A stretch of 64,000 nt of DNA from Lunularia cruciata (Eukaryota > Streptophyta > Marchantiopsida > Lunulariales > Lunulariaceae), in contig OX419761.1 of NCBI GenBank assembly GCA_948567375.1, positions 40,116,501 through 40,180,500 on the forward strand, written 5' to 3'. Positions 36,076 through 46,900 of this stretch are shown here, piece by piece. Position 1 is the stretch's first letter. The number at the start of each line of letters is the position of its first letter. A program made the position numbers and the translations under genes. The notes below the pieces were generated by a model. The model made no database searches. It had not been told where the DNA came from and saw only the letters and a program-made list of their open reading frames with translations.

Positions 36076-37260
36076 TCAATAAGCAATAGGAGAGACAATT
36101 TGGGTGATATCAAAAGGTCCTATCCAATTAGGGGTAAGTTGACAAACTTGGGTATCAAGTGTGAGAGGGAGGTTACTAGAGGATAGCATGACTTTATCAC
36201 CGACTTCAAAGGTGAGATCACAACGATGATGGTCCGCATATTGTTTTTGGCAATTTTGAGCAACAAGGAGGTGAGACTTGGCTTGTTGGAGAGATTGGGA
36301 TATAGTGGTCAAGAATGTGGAAGTATGACAAACCTTAGATGGAGGGGGAGCAAGAAGAGAGTCTTGAACAAGCAGATCTTGGCCAAAATTAAGAAAGAAA
36401 GGAGAAAATCTGGTGCTTGCCTGTTTGGAATTGTTGTAGGCAAATTCTGTAGCTGCAAGACATTCATCCCAATTGGTATGGTGGACATTGACAAAAGCAC
36501 GCAACATATCCTCCAATGTATGATTTTCACATTTGGTTTGTCCATCAGTTTGAGGATGATAGGCCGTGGACAAAGTAAGCTTGGTGCCAAGTATCTAGAA
36601 GAGTGCTTGCCAAAACTTCCCGGTAATTGAGGATCACGGTCAGAGATGAGTACACGTGGCATCCCATGATGCTTGAAGACATTGTCAAAGTAGATTTGCG
36701 CTAAGGTTGGAGCATCCACGGTATCACAAGTTGGTGCCAAGTGGATTTACTTACTAAGCTTATCCACAAACACCACAATTGCGGTGTGTCCTTGTTTTGT
36801 CTTTGGCAAGGATGTGATGAGATCCAAGCTCACATGCTCCTAGCATGTGAGCTTGGATCAGCGGATGGAACAGCAAGTGGTTGAAGGAGTCCACTCGGCT
36901 TCTGGTTGCTGGCCTTGTTACGTTGGCAGCTCTTACACAATCAAACAAATTCTCAAACATCTCGTGTCATGTTGGGCCACCACCATTGATGTTGGAGGGT
37001 ACCCAAGGTCTTGTCCACACCCATGTGACCAGCGATGGGTAAATCATGGGCTTCTTGGAGGTGCACAAGTTGAAGATCACCTTTAGCTAGAACATAGATC
37101 CGGTTCTCATGGAATAAAAGGCCCTCCTTGATGGAGAAGGTGTTGTACTCCTTATCGCATGCCGTAAGGCAACCATGTACCATTTGGAAGAAGGGATCTT
37201 GGTGTAGAGCTGACTGAAACTCGTTTTGGGCCTTGGAGTTGACTGACACTGTTGAAATTG
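36076..37260 (-). pseudogene. Element B integrase zinc and catalytic domains
   Basis: Zinc-binding part: HDLPIAGHMGVDKTLGTL and an HHCC-type end. Core: a DLIT-type first Asp, VLISDRDPQLPGSFG for the second, and NVKIIHWRICCVLLS / KCENHTLEDMLRAFV in alternate frames for the Glu region. The 3' part (36573-36076, 165 codons) is open and reads through NWDECLAATEFAYNNSKQAS to NWIGPFDITQIVSPIAY. Frameshifts separate the pieces. Confidence 0.82.
36821..36859. repeat. Perfect 18-bp foldback palindrome inside element B integrase
   Basis: GATCCAAGCTCACATGCT, spacer CCT, then its exact reverse complement at 36842-36859. The left arm (minus strand) is the normal coding sequence for HVSLD. Element A has unrelated sequence where the second arm lies, so the palindrome is an acquired inverted duplication. 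Confidence 0.9.
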
Positions 37261-38600
37261 CCGCTGTGATGAGAGGAAGAGACTTAAGATCAGGTCATCG
37301 TGATAAAGCATCAGGGATGACATGGAACCGACCTGGTTTATACTCAAGTTTGATGTCATATAGTTGGAGTTGTTCCTCCCATCAATGATGTCGACTCTTC
37401 ATGTGTTCCAAGTGTAAGGTCTACAACAATGGTTTGTGATCAATTCGCATGATCACTTGTTTCCCCAAGAGGTAATGCCTCCATACCTTGGTAGCATATA
37501 CCATTGCAAGTTGTTCTTGATCTTGAGCATAGCAGTTTTGTTCAACCATATTGAGTCAGCAAGACACAAAGGCAATGGGATGGAGTCCATTTGGGAATTC
37601 TTGTTGCAGCACAACTCCAATTGCAAAGTTAGAAGCATCAAAATCAACCACACAGGGCAGTTAAGGATCATATGGTTGAAGAATGGGTCTTGAAGACACC
37701 ATATGCTTTAACTTCTGGAATCCTTCTTCATGTTGGGTGGTCCATTGGAAGCTCAAGTTCTTTCCCAAGAGGTCAGTCAATTGTGCAGCCACATGAGCAT
37801 AATAATGGATGAACAGTTGGTAAAAACTAGCCAATTCATTGAATGCTCATACTTTTGTGGCATCCTTTGGGGTAAGCCAATCAGTAATGGCCTTGATCTT
37901 CTCTTCTTCCATCTTGATCGCCTCTAAGGAGATCTTAAGACCCAAGAAGGTAACCTCTTTTTGCCAAAAGGCGCACTTTGACTTCTTGCAGTAAAATTTG
38001 CATTGTTGTAGTCATTTTAGGACTTCTCACACATAGCTCACATGTTCTGCCTCTATCTTACTGTAAATTAAGATATCATCCAAGAACATCACCACAGACC
38101 GATCTAATAGTCCATCCAACACCCAATGCATTTGATCCATGAAGATGGCAGGAGCATTAGTGAGTCCAAAAGGTAGAACTTTCCACTCGAAATGCCTATA
38201 CCTTGTATGAAAGGCAGTCTTTTGCACATCCTCTCTCTCAATAGGAATTTTCCAATAGCCGCTACAAAGATCTAACTTGGAAAAGTAACGTGCTCCACTT
38301 AGTTGATCAAGCAAGTCATCAATCCAAGGCAAGGGATATGCATTCTTCACGGTTTGCTTATTGAGCCCACGATAATCAATACAAAAATGAAGTCCTCCAT
38401 CCTTCTTTGGAACAAATAGTACCGGTGCTCCCCAAGGAGAGGTACTATGTCGCATGAAGTCCTTCCCCACCAACTTTGTAAGTGTTGTTTGCAACTCCTC
38501 TAACTCCTTTGGTGAGAGCCAATAGATCGGTCTACTCATTGGAGTACTCCTTGGCAATAACTTGATCTTGAAGGGCATACCTCAATCCAAGGGTAATCCC
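37261..38600 (-). pseudogene. Element B reverse transcriptase / RNase H
   Basis: The RT segment 38578-38027 is open for 183 codons: [92 protein letters not shown], and [10 protein letters not shown] with the catalytic Asp pair intact. The RNase H part (37930-37350) is broken by stops and shifts. RNase H removes template RNA during cDNA synthesis. Confidence 0.88.
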
Positions 38601-38911
38601 TTTGGCAGATCATCCGGAAACCCATCCACAAACTCCTTAACTATCCAATCAACCATTGCTTGATGAGGCTCTTGATCCTCCATAGATTGGGCTTGTGCAA
38701 TCGGCTTGATCCACACCGCAAATATAGACTTATCTTCCTCTAAAGCTTGCTCTATGGCTGCTTTACTAACAAACTTCCCTTCTAGGGACTCATCTCTCTT
38801 CCAAGCTTGCTCTATGGTTGCCTTCTTGGCAAACTTCCCATCTTGGGACTCCACTTCCTTCAAGGTTTGCTCTATAGCTATCTTCTCGACAAACTTCCTA
38901 TCTTGGGACTG
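38601..38911 (-). pseudogene. Element B protease-RT spacer with three 20-residue repeats
   Basis: Minus strand: SQDRKFVEKIAIEQTLKE, SQDGKFAKKATIEQAWKR, SLEGKFVSKAAIEQALEE, then the SIFAVWIKPIAQAQSMEDQE leader of RT. It matches the array in A repeat by repeat. The solo LTR at 38912 landed at the start of the first repeat. Confidence 0.85.
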
Positions 38912-39600
38912 TGAGCCGGCCTGTCTCTCACTCAAGATGAACCTCTGATGGCTATTATGGTAGCGCACCATGGACTAAGAAGGCAAGGAACCCCAACTCC
39001 ATCATATTCCTCCAAGGCTAACACTCCAAGACTCAAGACATTGCTCACTAGAGAACTCAATGAGAGAGAGATAGTTGCAAATGAAAGGATGATGAGTACC
39101 TCCTCACCCCTTGTTTATATAGTGGTGAAATAGTTACGTACCAAAGTTACTAATTACCGTAGTAACTCAAGTTACTAGACTAAAAGTCAAATAAAGTCAA
39201 AAAGCAGAAAGGAATATCCATTCACATGGGCATATTCCCCTAAGCATGTGATCTTATCTTGACCCAACCACTAAGTCAAGGATTCCTTCACATGGGCTAT
39301 CCTTGGAATAAAGAAGAATCCAAAACAAAAAGGATTGCATGCCCAAGAGTTCTCAACTCTTTCCTCAAAGCCAAACACCTAGGAATAATACCAAGTCAAC
39401 ACACTAAAATCCAAAATAGTGGTGCTCATCTTTTCTACTTCCTCTAAAGTAAGGTCCACTCTATCTTAGCTATGAATAACTTTAGCTTACCATGACTAAT
39501 ATAGAACTATCCTTTATCTCTATAAATAATATCTCTTAAGTACTTGTAATACCAAGCTAAATATCACAATACCACACACATGCACAAATGGGTGTTACAA
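38912..39600. repeat. Solo LTR inserted in element B (unrelated family)
   Basis: The 689-bp insertion is absent from the matching place in A. It is bounded by an exact 5-bp duplication GACTG (38907-38911 and 39601-39605). Ends read TGAGCCGGCC and GTGTTACAA on the plus strand; a TATA-like tttatatag lies near 39113. No coding sequence and no PBS/PPT, as expected for a recombined solo LTR; orientation is probably minus (TTGTAACACC start). Confidence 0.88.
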
Positions 39601-39605
39601 GACTG

Positions 39606-40041
39606 ACTATTCTTAGGTGTTTTACTCAAAGGTGCCAAACAACCTAATTGGAAATTCCTACCTTGGTGTTGTACTTGAATTTGGCGTTGGGTCCAATCAA
39701 ATTGAACCTTATGACGTTTAAGCCAAGGTAGACCCAGAATGATATCATAGTGTAGAGGTGCCACTACAAACCTCATACACTCCAAATACTCCTTCCCAAT
39801 CTTGAAGGTAACAGGATGCGAGGTGCGGAATGCAAAACCCTTTCTACTATCCGCCATCATCAAACTACTTCCAATCATTGGCTTGATAGGAATACCCAAT
39901 TCCTTTGCTACTTGCATAGACATGCAATTCTCTAAAGTTCCAAAATCAACCAAAATCCTACAACCCCGATTAGATATCATACCTTGCAAGTTAAGCAAAC
40001 TTGCATAGGTCGAGCCTTCAATCCCATTGGAACTGGTCAAG
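39606..40041 (-). pseudogene. Element B protease
   Basis: Minus strand: GSTYASLLNLQGM, ILVDFGTLENCMSMQVAKEL, SSLMMADSRKGFAFRTS, YDIILGLPWLKRHKVQFDW. The active-site turn reads DFG instead of DSG/DTG. The frame is open across about 130 codons, so this is the best-preserved protease of the A/B pair. Confidence 0.85.
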
Positions 40042-41225
40042 CTCCTAGTAGGCGGCTCAAATTCTCCTATTGGGATTCCTCATTTCCCTGATCATTCCGC
40101 TCTACAACCTCTACTTGTGCAACTTGTCGAGGTCATTCATTCTTGAGTGGACATTCAGCAATGTGATGCCCCAATTGGCGACAATCAAAACAACCACCAT
40201 TTTGTTGCAATTTCTCTCTATCTGCCGTTCCAAGTGGTCTTTGTTGAATTGCATCAATCTCCATTGGTGTTGGCTCCTCCACTTGTGTGTAGTGTATTGG
40301 TAGGCTTTGTGGAGGTCAAGGTCAAGACCAAGTTGTTGCCACCACGGAATCAAAACGTTTGGCCAACCGCATGGCTTCCTCCAAGTGTTGTGGCTCTCGC
40401 ATGGTTACCTCTAATTTGGTTCTTGCCTTCAAGCCCCTCACAAATTGATCCAGAGCTTCACCTTCCAAAATATCTAGAATTTGCATGATGGTGTTTTGGA
40501 ACTACGTGATGTAACTTCTTATAGAGCCAATCTGTTTCAACTCTGCCAAATTAACTTGTGCAACTCGTGTGGCATTTATAGCTTGGAACTGACTAATTAT
40601 TGCACTCTTGAATTCTACCTATTTCAAGATTGGTGCAACCATCTGTTGTTTGGCTCACTCCACTCAGAATCTCCACCATAGCTTTGCTACTCCATCCAAT
40701 TGGCTAGAAGTCAAGAGAATATGTTTTTGCTCATCTTGTAGATTGGTAGCTTCAAAATAACATTCACAATCAAACACAAAATTCTACACTACACCCGAGA
40801 GATTCTTGCCTTCAAATACCTTAGGTTTAGGGAATCTGATCTGATCTTCTCCTTCTCAAATTGGTACTCTCTCCACCTGCTCTTGTTGTCGAAGATCTTG
40901 TTCATCCAACAATCAAGTAAGGTGCTCAATTTGTTGTTGCATAGCAAGGATAACATCAGGTATTGCCACCATGGTTGCTCTTCTATCACACCACTCCCAA
41001 TCTCTCTAATTTATTAACACATAGAAATAGCACGTCCACCGTTCTCCATAAGTTACAACTGGAAGCACCAAGGGTTCCTCAGATATGGTGATCATATGCA
41101 AAAAATCTTGTCCAAAGTGCAAGGTGATGAACTATGTGAAATGATGCTTGGGTAGTATTTGGACGCAAAAATCCCAATGGTTTGGTGGAAGTGGATTTGG
41201 TGGTCCATAAATTCCATCCATCCCA
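40042..41225 (-). pseudogene. Element B gag
   Basis: The zinc knuckle CFDCRQLGHHIAEC (minus strand, about 40195-40154; CX2CX4HX4C) is intact. Upstream pieces match the Gag core of A in several frames, with stops. The segment ends at the leader next to the PBS. Confidence 0.8.
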
Positions 41226-41243
41226 TTCCTGCTTTGATACCAA
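41226..41243 (-). other. Element B primer-binding site
   Basis: Minus strand TGGTATCAAAGCAGGAA directly follows the 5' LTR end; it is the initiator tRNA-Met-type PBS with one mismatch to TGGTATCAGAGC. Confidence 0.85.
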
Positions 41244-41668
41244 TGTAAAAGACCAAAACCGAGGAGAGAAATAGGAGAATGGAAACTCACATTGGGACAC
41301 TTGAATGAGGGAAAACTTCAATGCCTAGCATGAGCTTTGGCCTTGGTATTTATAGGTAGCTTACAAGGCCCTTGAGAAGCTTCCCAAGAAGATTCCTCAA
41401 GCCGCTTTCTTAGAGTGCAAGCCAAGTTAACTAGGAAGCTTCTCAAGAATCTTCCTTCTAGAAGTCACCTACTTGGCATGCAAGCTAAGCTAGTCGGAAG
41501 CTTCTAGAAGCTTCCTTCTAGAAGCTACTTACTTGAGATGCAAGCTAAGCTAGCCAAGAAGCTTCCCAAGAAGCTTCCTAGATACTTCTGGAATATTCTA
41601 GGCTAATTTGTCTTATGTGCTTCTTCGTGAGCCTGACTAACTTTGTCGCTAAACTCCATATTGTTACA
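41244..41668 (-). repeat. Element B 5' LTR (right end) with heat-shock-element motif
   Basis: This is a 425-bp LTR. GAAGCTTCTAGAAGCTTC at 41497-41514 is four perfect alternating GAA/TTC units, created together with a 14-bp local duplication (cttccttctagaag) absent from the left LTR. The TATA-like sequence is near 41345-41352 (minus strand ctataaat). Confidence 0.93.
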
Positions 41669-41957
41669 AACAAGGCTTGATACAATGATTTTCATGCATA
41701 TAGGGCATATATGCCTTTATTCATTGATGAGAGGTCCCCTTGTTTGTGAGCTTTGCATGTGTATTTACATCTTAGTCTACATGCATGTATAGTGGAAGTT
41801 ATCCAACTATATTCTTGGAGGATGAGTTATTTTGTCTTTTCAGGTTGCTACAACCATAGAGTGACAATGGCACTTCATTAGGGGAACATGGTAGAGGAGA
41901 TAAGGCATGGACTTCAATACTCTCAACAGTTCACCAGAGATCTCATTGAGTACACAT
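41669..41957 (+). repeat. Element O 3' LTR, middle piece
   Basis: It aligns with 21630-21895 of the left LTR (for example tacatcttagtctacatgca and gtggaagttatccaacta). It is bounded on the left by element B and on the right by a solo LTR. Confidence 0.8.
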
Positions 41958-42539
41958 TGTAATACCATTAGCTATACATATTATCTAGAGGTGAAAATTG
42001 GCTTGGTAATATCTATAATGATATTACATATGATGAATTAAGTAGATAAGATAAATGTGTCACCAAAAGAGTACTTCTACTAATAGGGCAGGAGTTGAAA
42101 ACACCTTGAAAACTTTTGGAGGCCTAAATAGATGAATTAGACCTCTAAAATGGGAAATATTCCATCCCTTTAGATCAAAAGACTTGCATTCTCTTATTTG
42201 TCTCATTGAGAGGTTTCCAATAATACCTCACCTATGCTATTTTGAGCTTCTTATGAGAAAGATTCTCTAAAGATTCTCTTTAGTCAAACTTGTTTGACAA
42301 ACCAAATAAGACAAGGACTGACATGTCACCCATATAAGCAACTAATCTAAAGGTGGAGCTTGCTCACATTTTACTAATCCATGTATATGATCCAAGGGTG
42401 GAGCTTCTGTTGAAAGGATCCTCTTTGTTATACAATAAAGATAAGGTGCTCCTTTGGAGCATCATAGTATTGAGTGTCAAAAAAAAATTTTCTTCTCTTG
42501 TGTTTCTTTTATGGGTTCTCTCGTTGTTGGAGTATTATA
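41958..42539 (+). repeat. Solo LTR of the C/D family inserted in O's 3' LTR
   Basis: The 582-bp sequence begins TGTAATACCATTAGCTA and ends GAGTATTATA (from ATTACA). It is flanked by CACAT and CACAC, an imperfect 5-bp target duplication. It lacks the 157-bp internal duplication seen in D's LTRs. Confidence 0.85.
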
Positions 42540-42645
42540 CACACAAGAGATTTTTTAGAGCATTTTAGCCACAATTGGGGTTTTATGGGTTTCACCTTCA
42601 TTCTTGTGCTTGAGGATTTTTTGGAGCTCATGGTCTACATGGATA
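42540..42645 (+). repeat. Element O 3' LTR, right piece
   Basis: It matches 21898-21990: ttttttagagcat, ttggggtttta, ttcaccttcattcttgtgc, ggagctcatggtc. The end of O lies about here, where B2 leader sequence begins. Confidence 0.75.
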
Positions 42646-42955
42646 TGGAAATTCCAATGTTTTGAGTGAAATAGACTTGGTGCTCCATAGGTTTTATACA
42701 TCAAATTCTTGCTTTGATACTAATGCAAGAGACCAAGGAAAGAAATATGAGAATGGAAGATTCTATTGGAATTATCAATGAGTGAAACTCCAAATGCTTA
42801 GCATGAGCCTGGGTTTTAGAATTTATAAACAAGCTAATTACAAGACTTCCAAGAAGTTTCCAAGAAAGGTTTCTTCTAGAAGCTTCCAAGGAAGGTTCCT
42901 TTTAGAAGTTGTCTTTATTGGAGTGCAAGCCAAACTAGATGTCTACTTGGCATAT
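42646..42955 (-). repeat. B2: leader, PBS and 5' LTR part of an A/B-family element
   Basis: 42646-42705 resembles the leader of B (ttccaatgttttg.., gtgctccatagg). A PBS (cttgctttgatacta, reverse complement) precedes TGCAAGAGACC at 42724, the mutated end of an A/B LTR. The LTR runs to 42955, where element C inserted; it resumes at 55579. Confidence 0.75.
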
Positions 42956-43492
42956 TGTAATACCATTAGCTAGATAAATTAAATATAGGTGAAAATTGGC
43001 TTGGTAACATCTTTAGAGATGTTATGCATGAAAGTGTAAGTAGATTAGATAGAAGAGTCATCAAAAGATGATTTTCACTAATAGAGTAAAGATCAAAAAT
43101 ACACCAAAAACTTCAAAGCCAATTTTGGAAGTCTAAAAAAAGGAATTAGGCCTCAATAAATGAATACGTTCCCATTTTTCAAAAAGACATTGCTTTCTTA
43201 CACTTGGTTTTTCTAGTCAAGATCTTCCCAACAATACCTCTTCCATTGTATTCTGAGCTTCCTACAAAAAAATTCCTTAAAGATTCTCCTTAGTCAAACT
43301 TTTTTGACTAATAGGACAAGGATCAACAAGTCACAAATCATGCATCTAATCTAAAGGTGTAGCTTATTGACATGTCACCAATCCATATGTCTAATCTAAG
43401 GGTGTAGTTCCCTTGGAATGAATCCCCTACTTGGCTATATAACAAAGATAATGTGCCCCTTTGGAGGATCAATGGCTATCAAACAATTATGA
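42956..43492 (+). repeat. Element C 5' LTR
   Basis: It begins TGTAATACCATTAGCTAGATAAATT, followed by gaaaattggcttggtaacatc. It is followed by a degenerate PBS (tgggatcataacaagcgttc, compare D TGGTATCAGAGCAAGTGTTC). About 537 bp; it lacks D's 157-bp duplication. Confidence 0.82.
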
Positions 43493-45180
43493 TGGGATCA
43501 TAACAAGCGTTCTAATGCAATGAATGGATCACTCTTCTTGGAAGAAGAGTTGAGATTGAGTAATTCCAAGGGTAGAAAGAGTAGTACAGATTGAGAGGTT
43601 GGGTGTTTTGGATAGAGGAAGTGATGGACCTCATGGAGAATGATTTCTAGCACCTAATTTTTCCTTAATAAATCCTCTCTACATCAAGATTATATACATC
43701 CAACACAAGCAAGTGAGAGTATACCTTGTTTATCATTTTGGAGCGGATTTCATAGATGTAGTAATCAATTTGCCAAACTTTATTATTCAACCTATTGTGA
43801 TACATAATATAGAATGATATTTGACGATTTACATTTATTCTGATATATGGATTTGAATATACCAAATCCTCTTCCATTCAACATTCAAATAGAAATTTGT
43901 TATATAATTAGGCCCAAAGTGATGTTTAGGGATTTAATAATTTGCAATTTTAGTGAGGAGTATTATCAACAAGCGATAGCCTTTGAGTTCCTAATAGTAA
44001 TCTTGATAGTCTATGTTTCTTCTTAAGTGATCATATTAACCATGTATTCAAGTAGGAAGTATCTATTAAGAATCCATAGTGTATAGAAATCATAGAGCTA
44101 GAGTTGCAAGGTTTGATGCAAGGAATGTAGGAGATGTTTAACAAACTTTGAGATCAAAATGACAATGGAGGCATTACAAAATCAAGTATGTACAATTAGG
44201 AGCAATCAAAGAATACAAGAAGGGGATCATCCCAAAAGATAATGAAAATGGCAGAAATACCAATAGAGTCACCCCACAATGATGACCCAGACCCTGTCAA
44301 CAATAAAGTCGCATTGTTACTACAAATGAAGAAGACATGCAATAGCAAACCTTACAAAGGATGCCACTTCATCGGCTTGTAGAGAACTGGCTCTCAAGAA
44401 TGAATTGATACCTTTTAAGTATTCATAGTAAAGATCACATATTGTTTTGTAGGCATGTTTGCATGTCGGTACTTGATTGGTAAAGCTCTCACATGGTATG
44501 ATACATGGGAATTATCAATGTTGATTGGAGGACAGGAGATCACTTAGATGGCAATGCAAGAAAGGTTATTGAAGAATTTCTAATTGGTCAATTTTGTAAA
44601 GATGGCTCAAACTTGTCTACGGAGGTTGAAGCAAAAAATAGCATCCAAGAATACATGAATATATTTCTTAATCTACATGTTGCCATAATTGATATGAGCC
44701 TTTTTCATTTTTGATGCTTAATTCCTTTGTTTAAGCCTCCAAAATTGGCTCTAAAGTTTTCATGATATTTTCAACTCTTGCACTATTAGTGGAAGTACTC
44801 TTTTGTATGACATCTATATTTGATCTACTTAGTCCATCATATATAACATACTTAAAAATGTTACCAAGCCAAATTTCACCTCTAGATAATATGTCTAGCT
44901 AATGGTATTACACACAGCCATGAATTGTTATGTTTGCTTCCCTTGTCCCCCATACAGCAACCTTTGAACAATCTGGAACTATGAATCAAAAACTAGGATC
45001 CTAAAATCACATCAAAAAATGCAGATTACCTTTAAATGTACCTCATTGCTTTATTGGCTCAAAAGAAACGAGCAAACATGGTGAATTAAGAGAATGAGTG
45101 CACAAAGATTGAGGATGAAAAATGCACAATTAATTATCATAAATAGAGTTCTAGAAGGTAATCATGTGAGAGTATGATTG
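43493..45180 (+). pseudogene. Element C leader and gag remnant
   Basis: The leader aligns with D (ggatcac..cttggaa). Gag pieces include KKTCNSKPYKGCH and the 44505-44714 frame with EAKNSIQEYMNIFLNLHVAI, matching D's VQEYVEAFLDLQVAI. The zinc knuckle is not recognisable. A truncated C/D LTR interrupts it. Confidence 0.7.
44712..44919 (-). repeat. Truncated C/D-family LTR inside C gag
   Basis: Plus-strand text gcttaattcctttgtttaag, attagtggaagtactctttt, ttagtccatcatatataaca, ttaccaagccaaatttcacc and ctaatggtattaca matches the minus-oriented LTR of D. Only about 208 bp of the LTR are present. Confidence 0.8.
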
Positions 45181-46900
45181 CTTTATTGTAGTAAGGTTGG
45201 AGATGGAGCTAGAGAAGGATGAGAGTGAAGAAGTAGAGTTACCTAATGGTCAAATAGAGAGGATTGAGTCATTGCCCAAAAAGGTAGCACTCTCTATATG
45301 AGAGTATAAAGAATAAATTAAGTGGCAAGTGATATTGCTAGCTTGTTGTGATGAGATCTTGGGTATATTGTGGATGAAGCATTACAATCCCATGGTAGAT
45401 TGGCAAAGGAAAATAATGAGAACTTGACGATGGAAGATATTTGAAGATAGGGTATGATCCCAAAGGAAATAATTGCCTCTCTATGTCATAAGTACAACAA
45501 CTATCGGCAAGATGGATAGGTGTTTCATGGTCCTAATAAGAGAAGTCTAGAGTGTACAACTTAATGGACAAATTATTGATAATCCAAAAGATATGGCAGA
45601 TAAATTTAAAGATGTATTCTTGATAATTTACCCTTACAATTACCAAGAAGAAAAAGAAAACATCATAAGATTGGGATACTTTCTAAGAGTACATCACTTT
45701 GAGTAGGAGGAATGCAAGGCTCAAATTGAAGATATGTTGTAGAAAGGGTTCATCCAACCCAACGTATCACCATATGGAACTCTTGTCTTGTTTGTGAGTA
45801 AGAAGTACAATATATTATGGATGTGCATTGACTATAGAGGCCTAAACTAACAATTGGTGAAGACCAAATATCCATAATCTCAAATGGATGACCTATTTGA
45901 TCAGCTCAATGAGGAAAAAATTATTCATCAAACCTGATATGCAAAATGAGTATAATCTAATCAAGATTGTAGAGGAAGACACACACAAAACTACCTCTTG
46001 AACAAGATATGATCACTTTGAGTACCTAGTGATGTAGTTTGGCCTCACTTATACACTGGCCACTTTCATGAGTTTGATAAATGATATGTTTTATTCATAC
46101 TTGGACAATTATATTATCATTTTTCTTGATAATATCTTAGTTTATAGTAGGACAATGAAGGAGCATTGTTCCAACCAACATCTGAAATAAGTTATCTAGA
46201 TTTTGCAAAAGAATAAATTGTATACCTAAATCTCAAAGTGCAAGTTTAGTAAGTCTGAAGTAGATTATTTGGATCATAAAGTAAATGGAAAAGCTATCCT
46301 AGTTTTAAAAGATAAAATAGAATTCATTTAGAAGCAAAGTGTTCTAGAGGATTGTATTCAACTCAAGAATTTCTTGAGATTAATTGGATTCTATTATCAA
46401 TTTTTCAAGGACTTCTTCAAGGTTGCACAACCTCTATCATCATTACTTGGCAAGGGCAAGAAATGGATATGGAGAACCACACAAGAACTTGCCTTCCAAT
46501 CATTAAAAGATGCACTACTACATGTACTAATCTTAAAATGGTATGATTCCAAACATCCAATCAAGTTTGCTATAGATGCATTAAGCGTTGCAATATGAGC
46601 AATTCTACAACAAGAATGAGTGGATGGATGGAACCTAGTCACATACTTCTCTCAAAATTTATTACCCAAGAAGAAAAATTATCATACTACCAAACAAGAA
46701 GAGTAGGCAATTGTCCTTATTACCAAGCATTGGAAGCATTATCTTGGCAAGAAGGCATTTACAAAAAATTTCTAGTCTACCTAAGGATACAAAGAGACCT
46801 ATCTAGTCAATAGATTTGTTGGGAAAAGTGAAGACAAAAATTTACCATGATTATCACATATGTGAAGTGCAAGAAGAAACTCATAGATGTAGTCATTTGG
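45181..46900 (+). pseudogene. Element C protease-RT-RNase H remnant
   Basis: Blocks collinear with [84 protein letters not shown] (catalytic FLDD reads FLDN), LIGFYYQFFKDFFKVAQPLS, and WYDSKHPIKFAIDALSVAI. Many stops; inactive. Confidence 0.85.

Larger units (their letters stand above)
35322..41668 (-). mobile_element. Element B: Ty3/gypsy chromovirus, minus strand, nearly full length
   Basis: The element is flanked by an exact 5-bp target duplication AACAA (35317-35321 and 41669-41673). LTRs are 35322-35733 and 41244-41668; the PBS and PPT are in place. It belongs to the same family as A. The LTRs differ at roughly 5 percent or more of positions plus a 14-bp indel, so B is younger than A but older than D. 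It carries a solo LTR of another family (38912-39600). B interrupts the 3' LTR of element O. Confidence 0.95.

Noticed and set aside
36226-36630. 134-codon plus-strand open frame
   Set aside because: Exact antisense of the element B integrase core.
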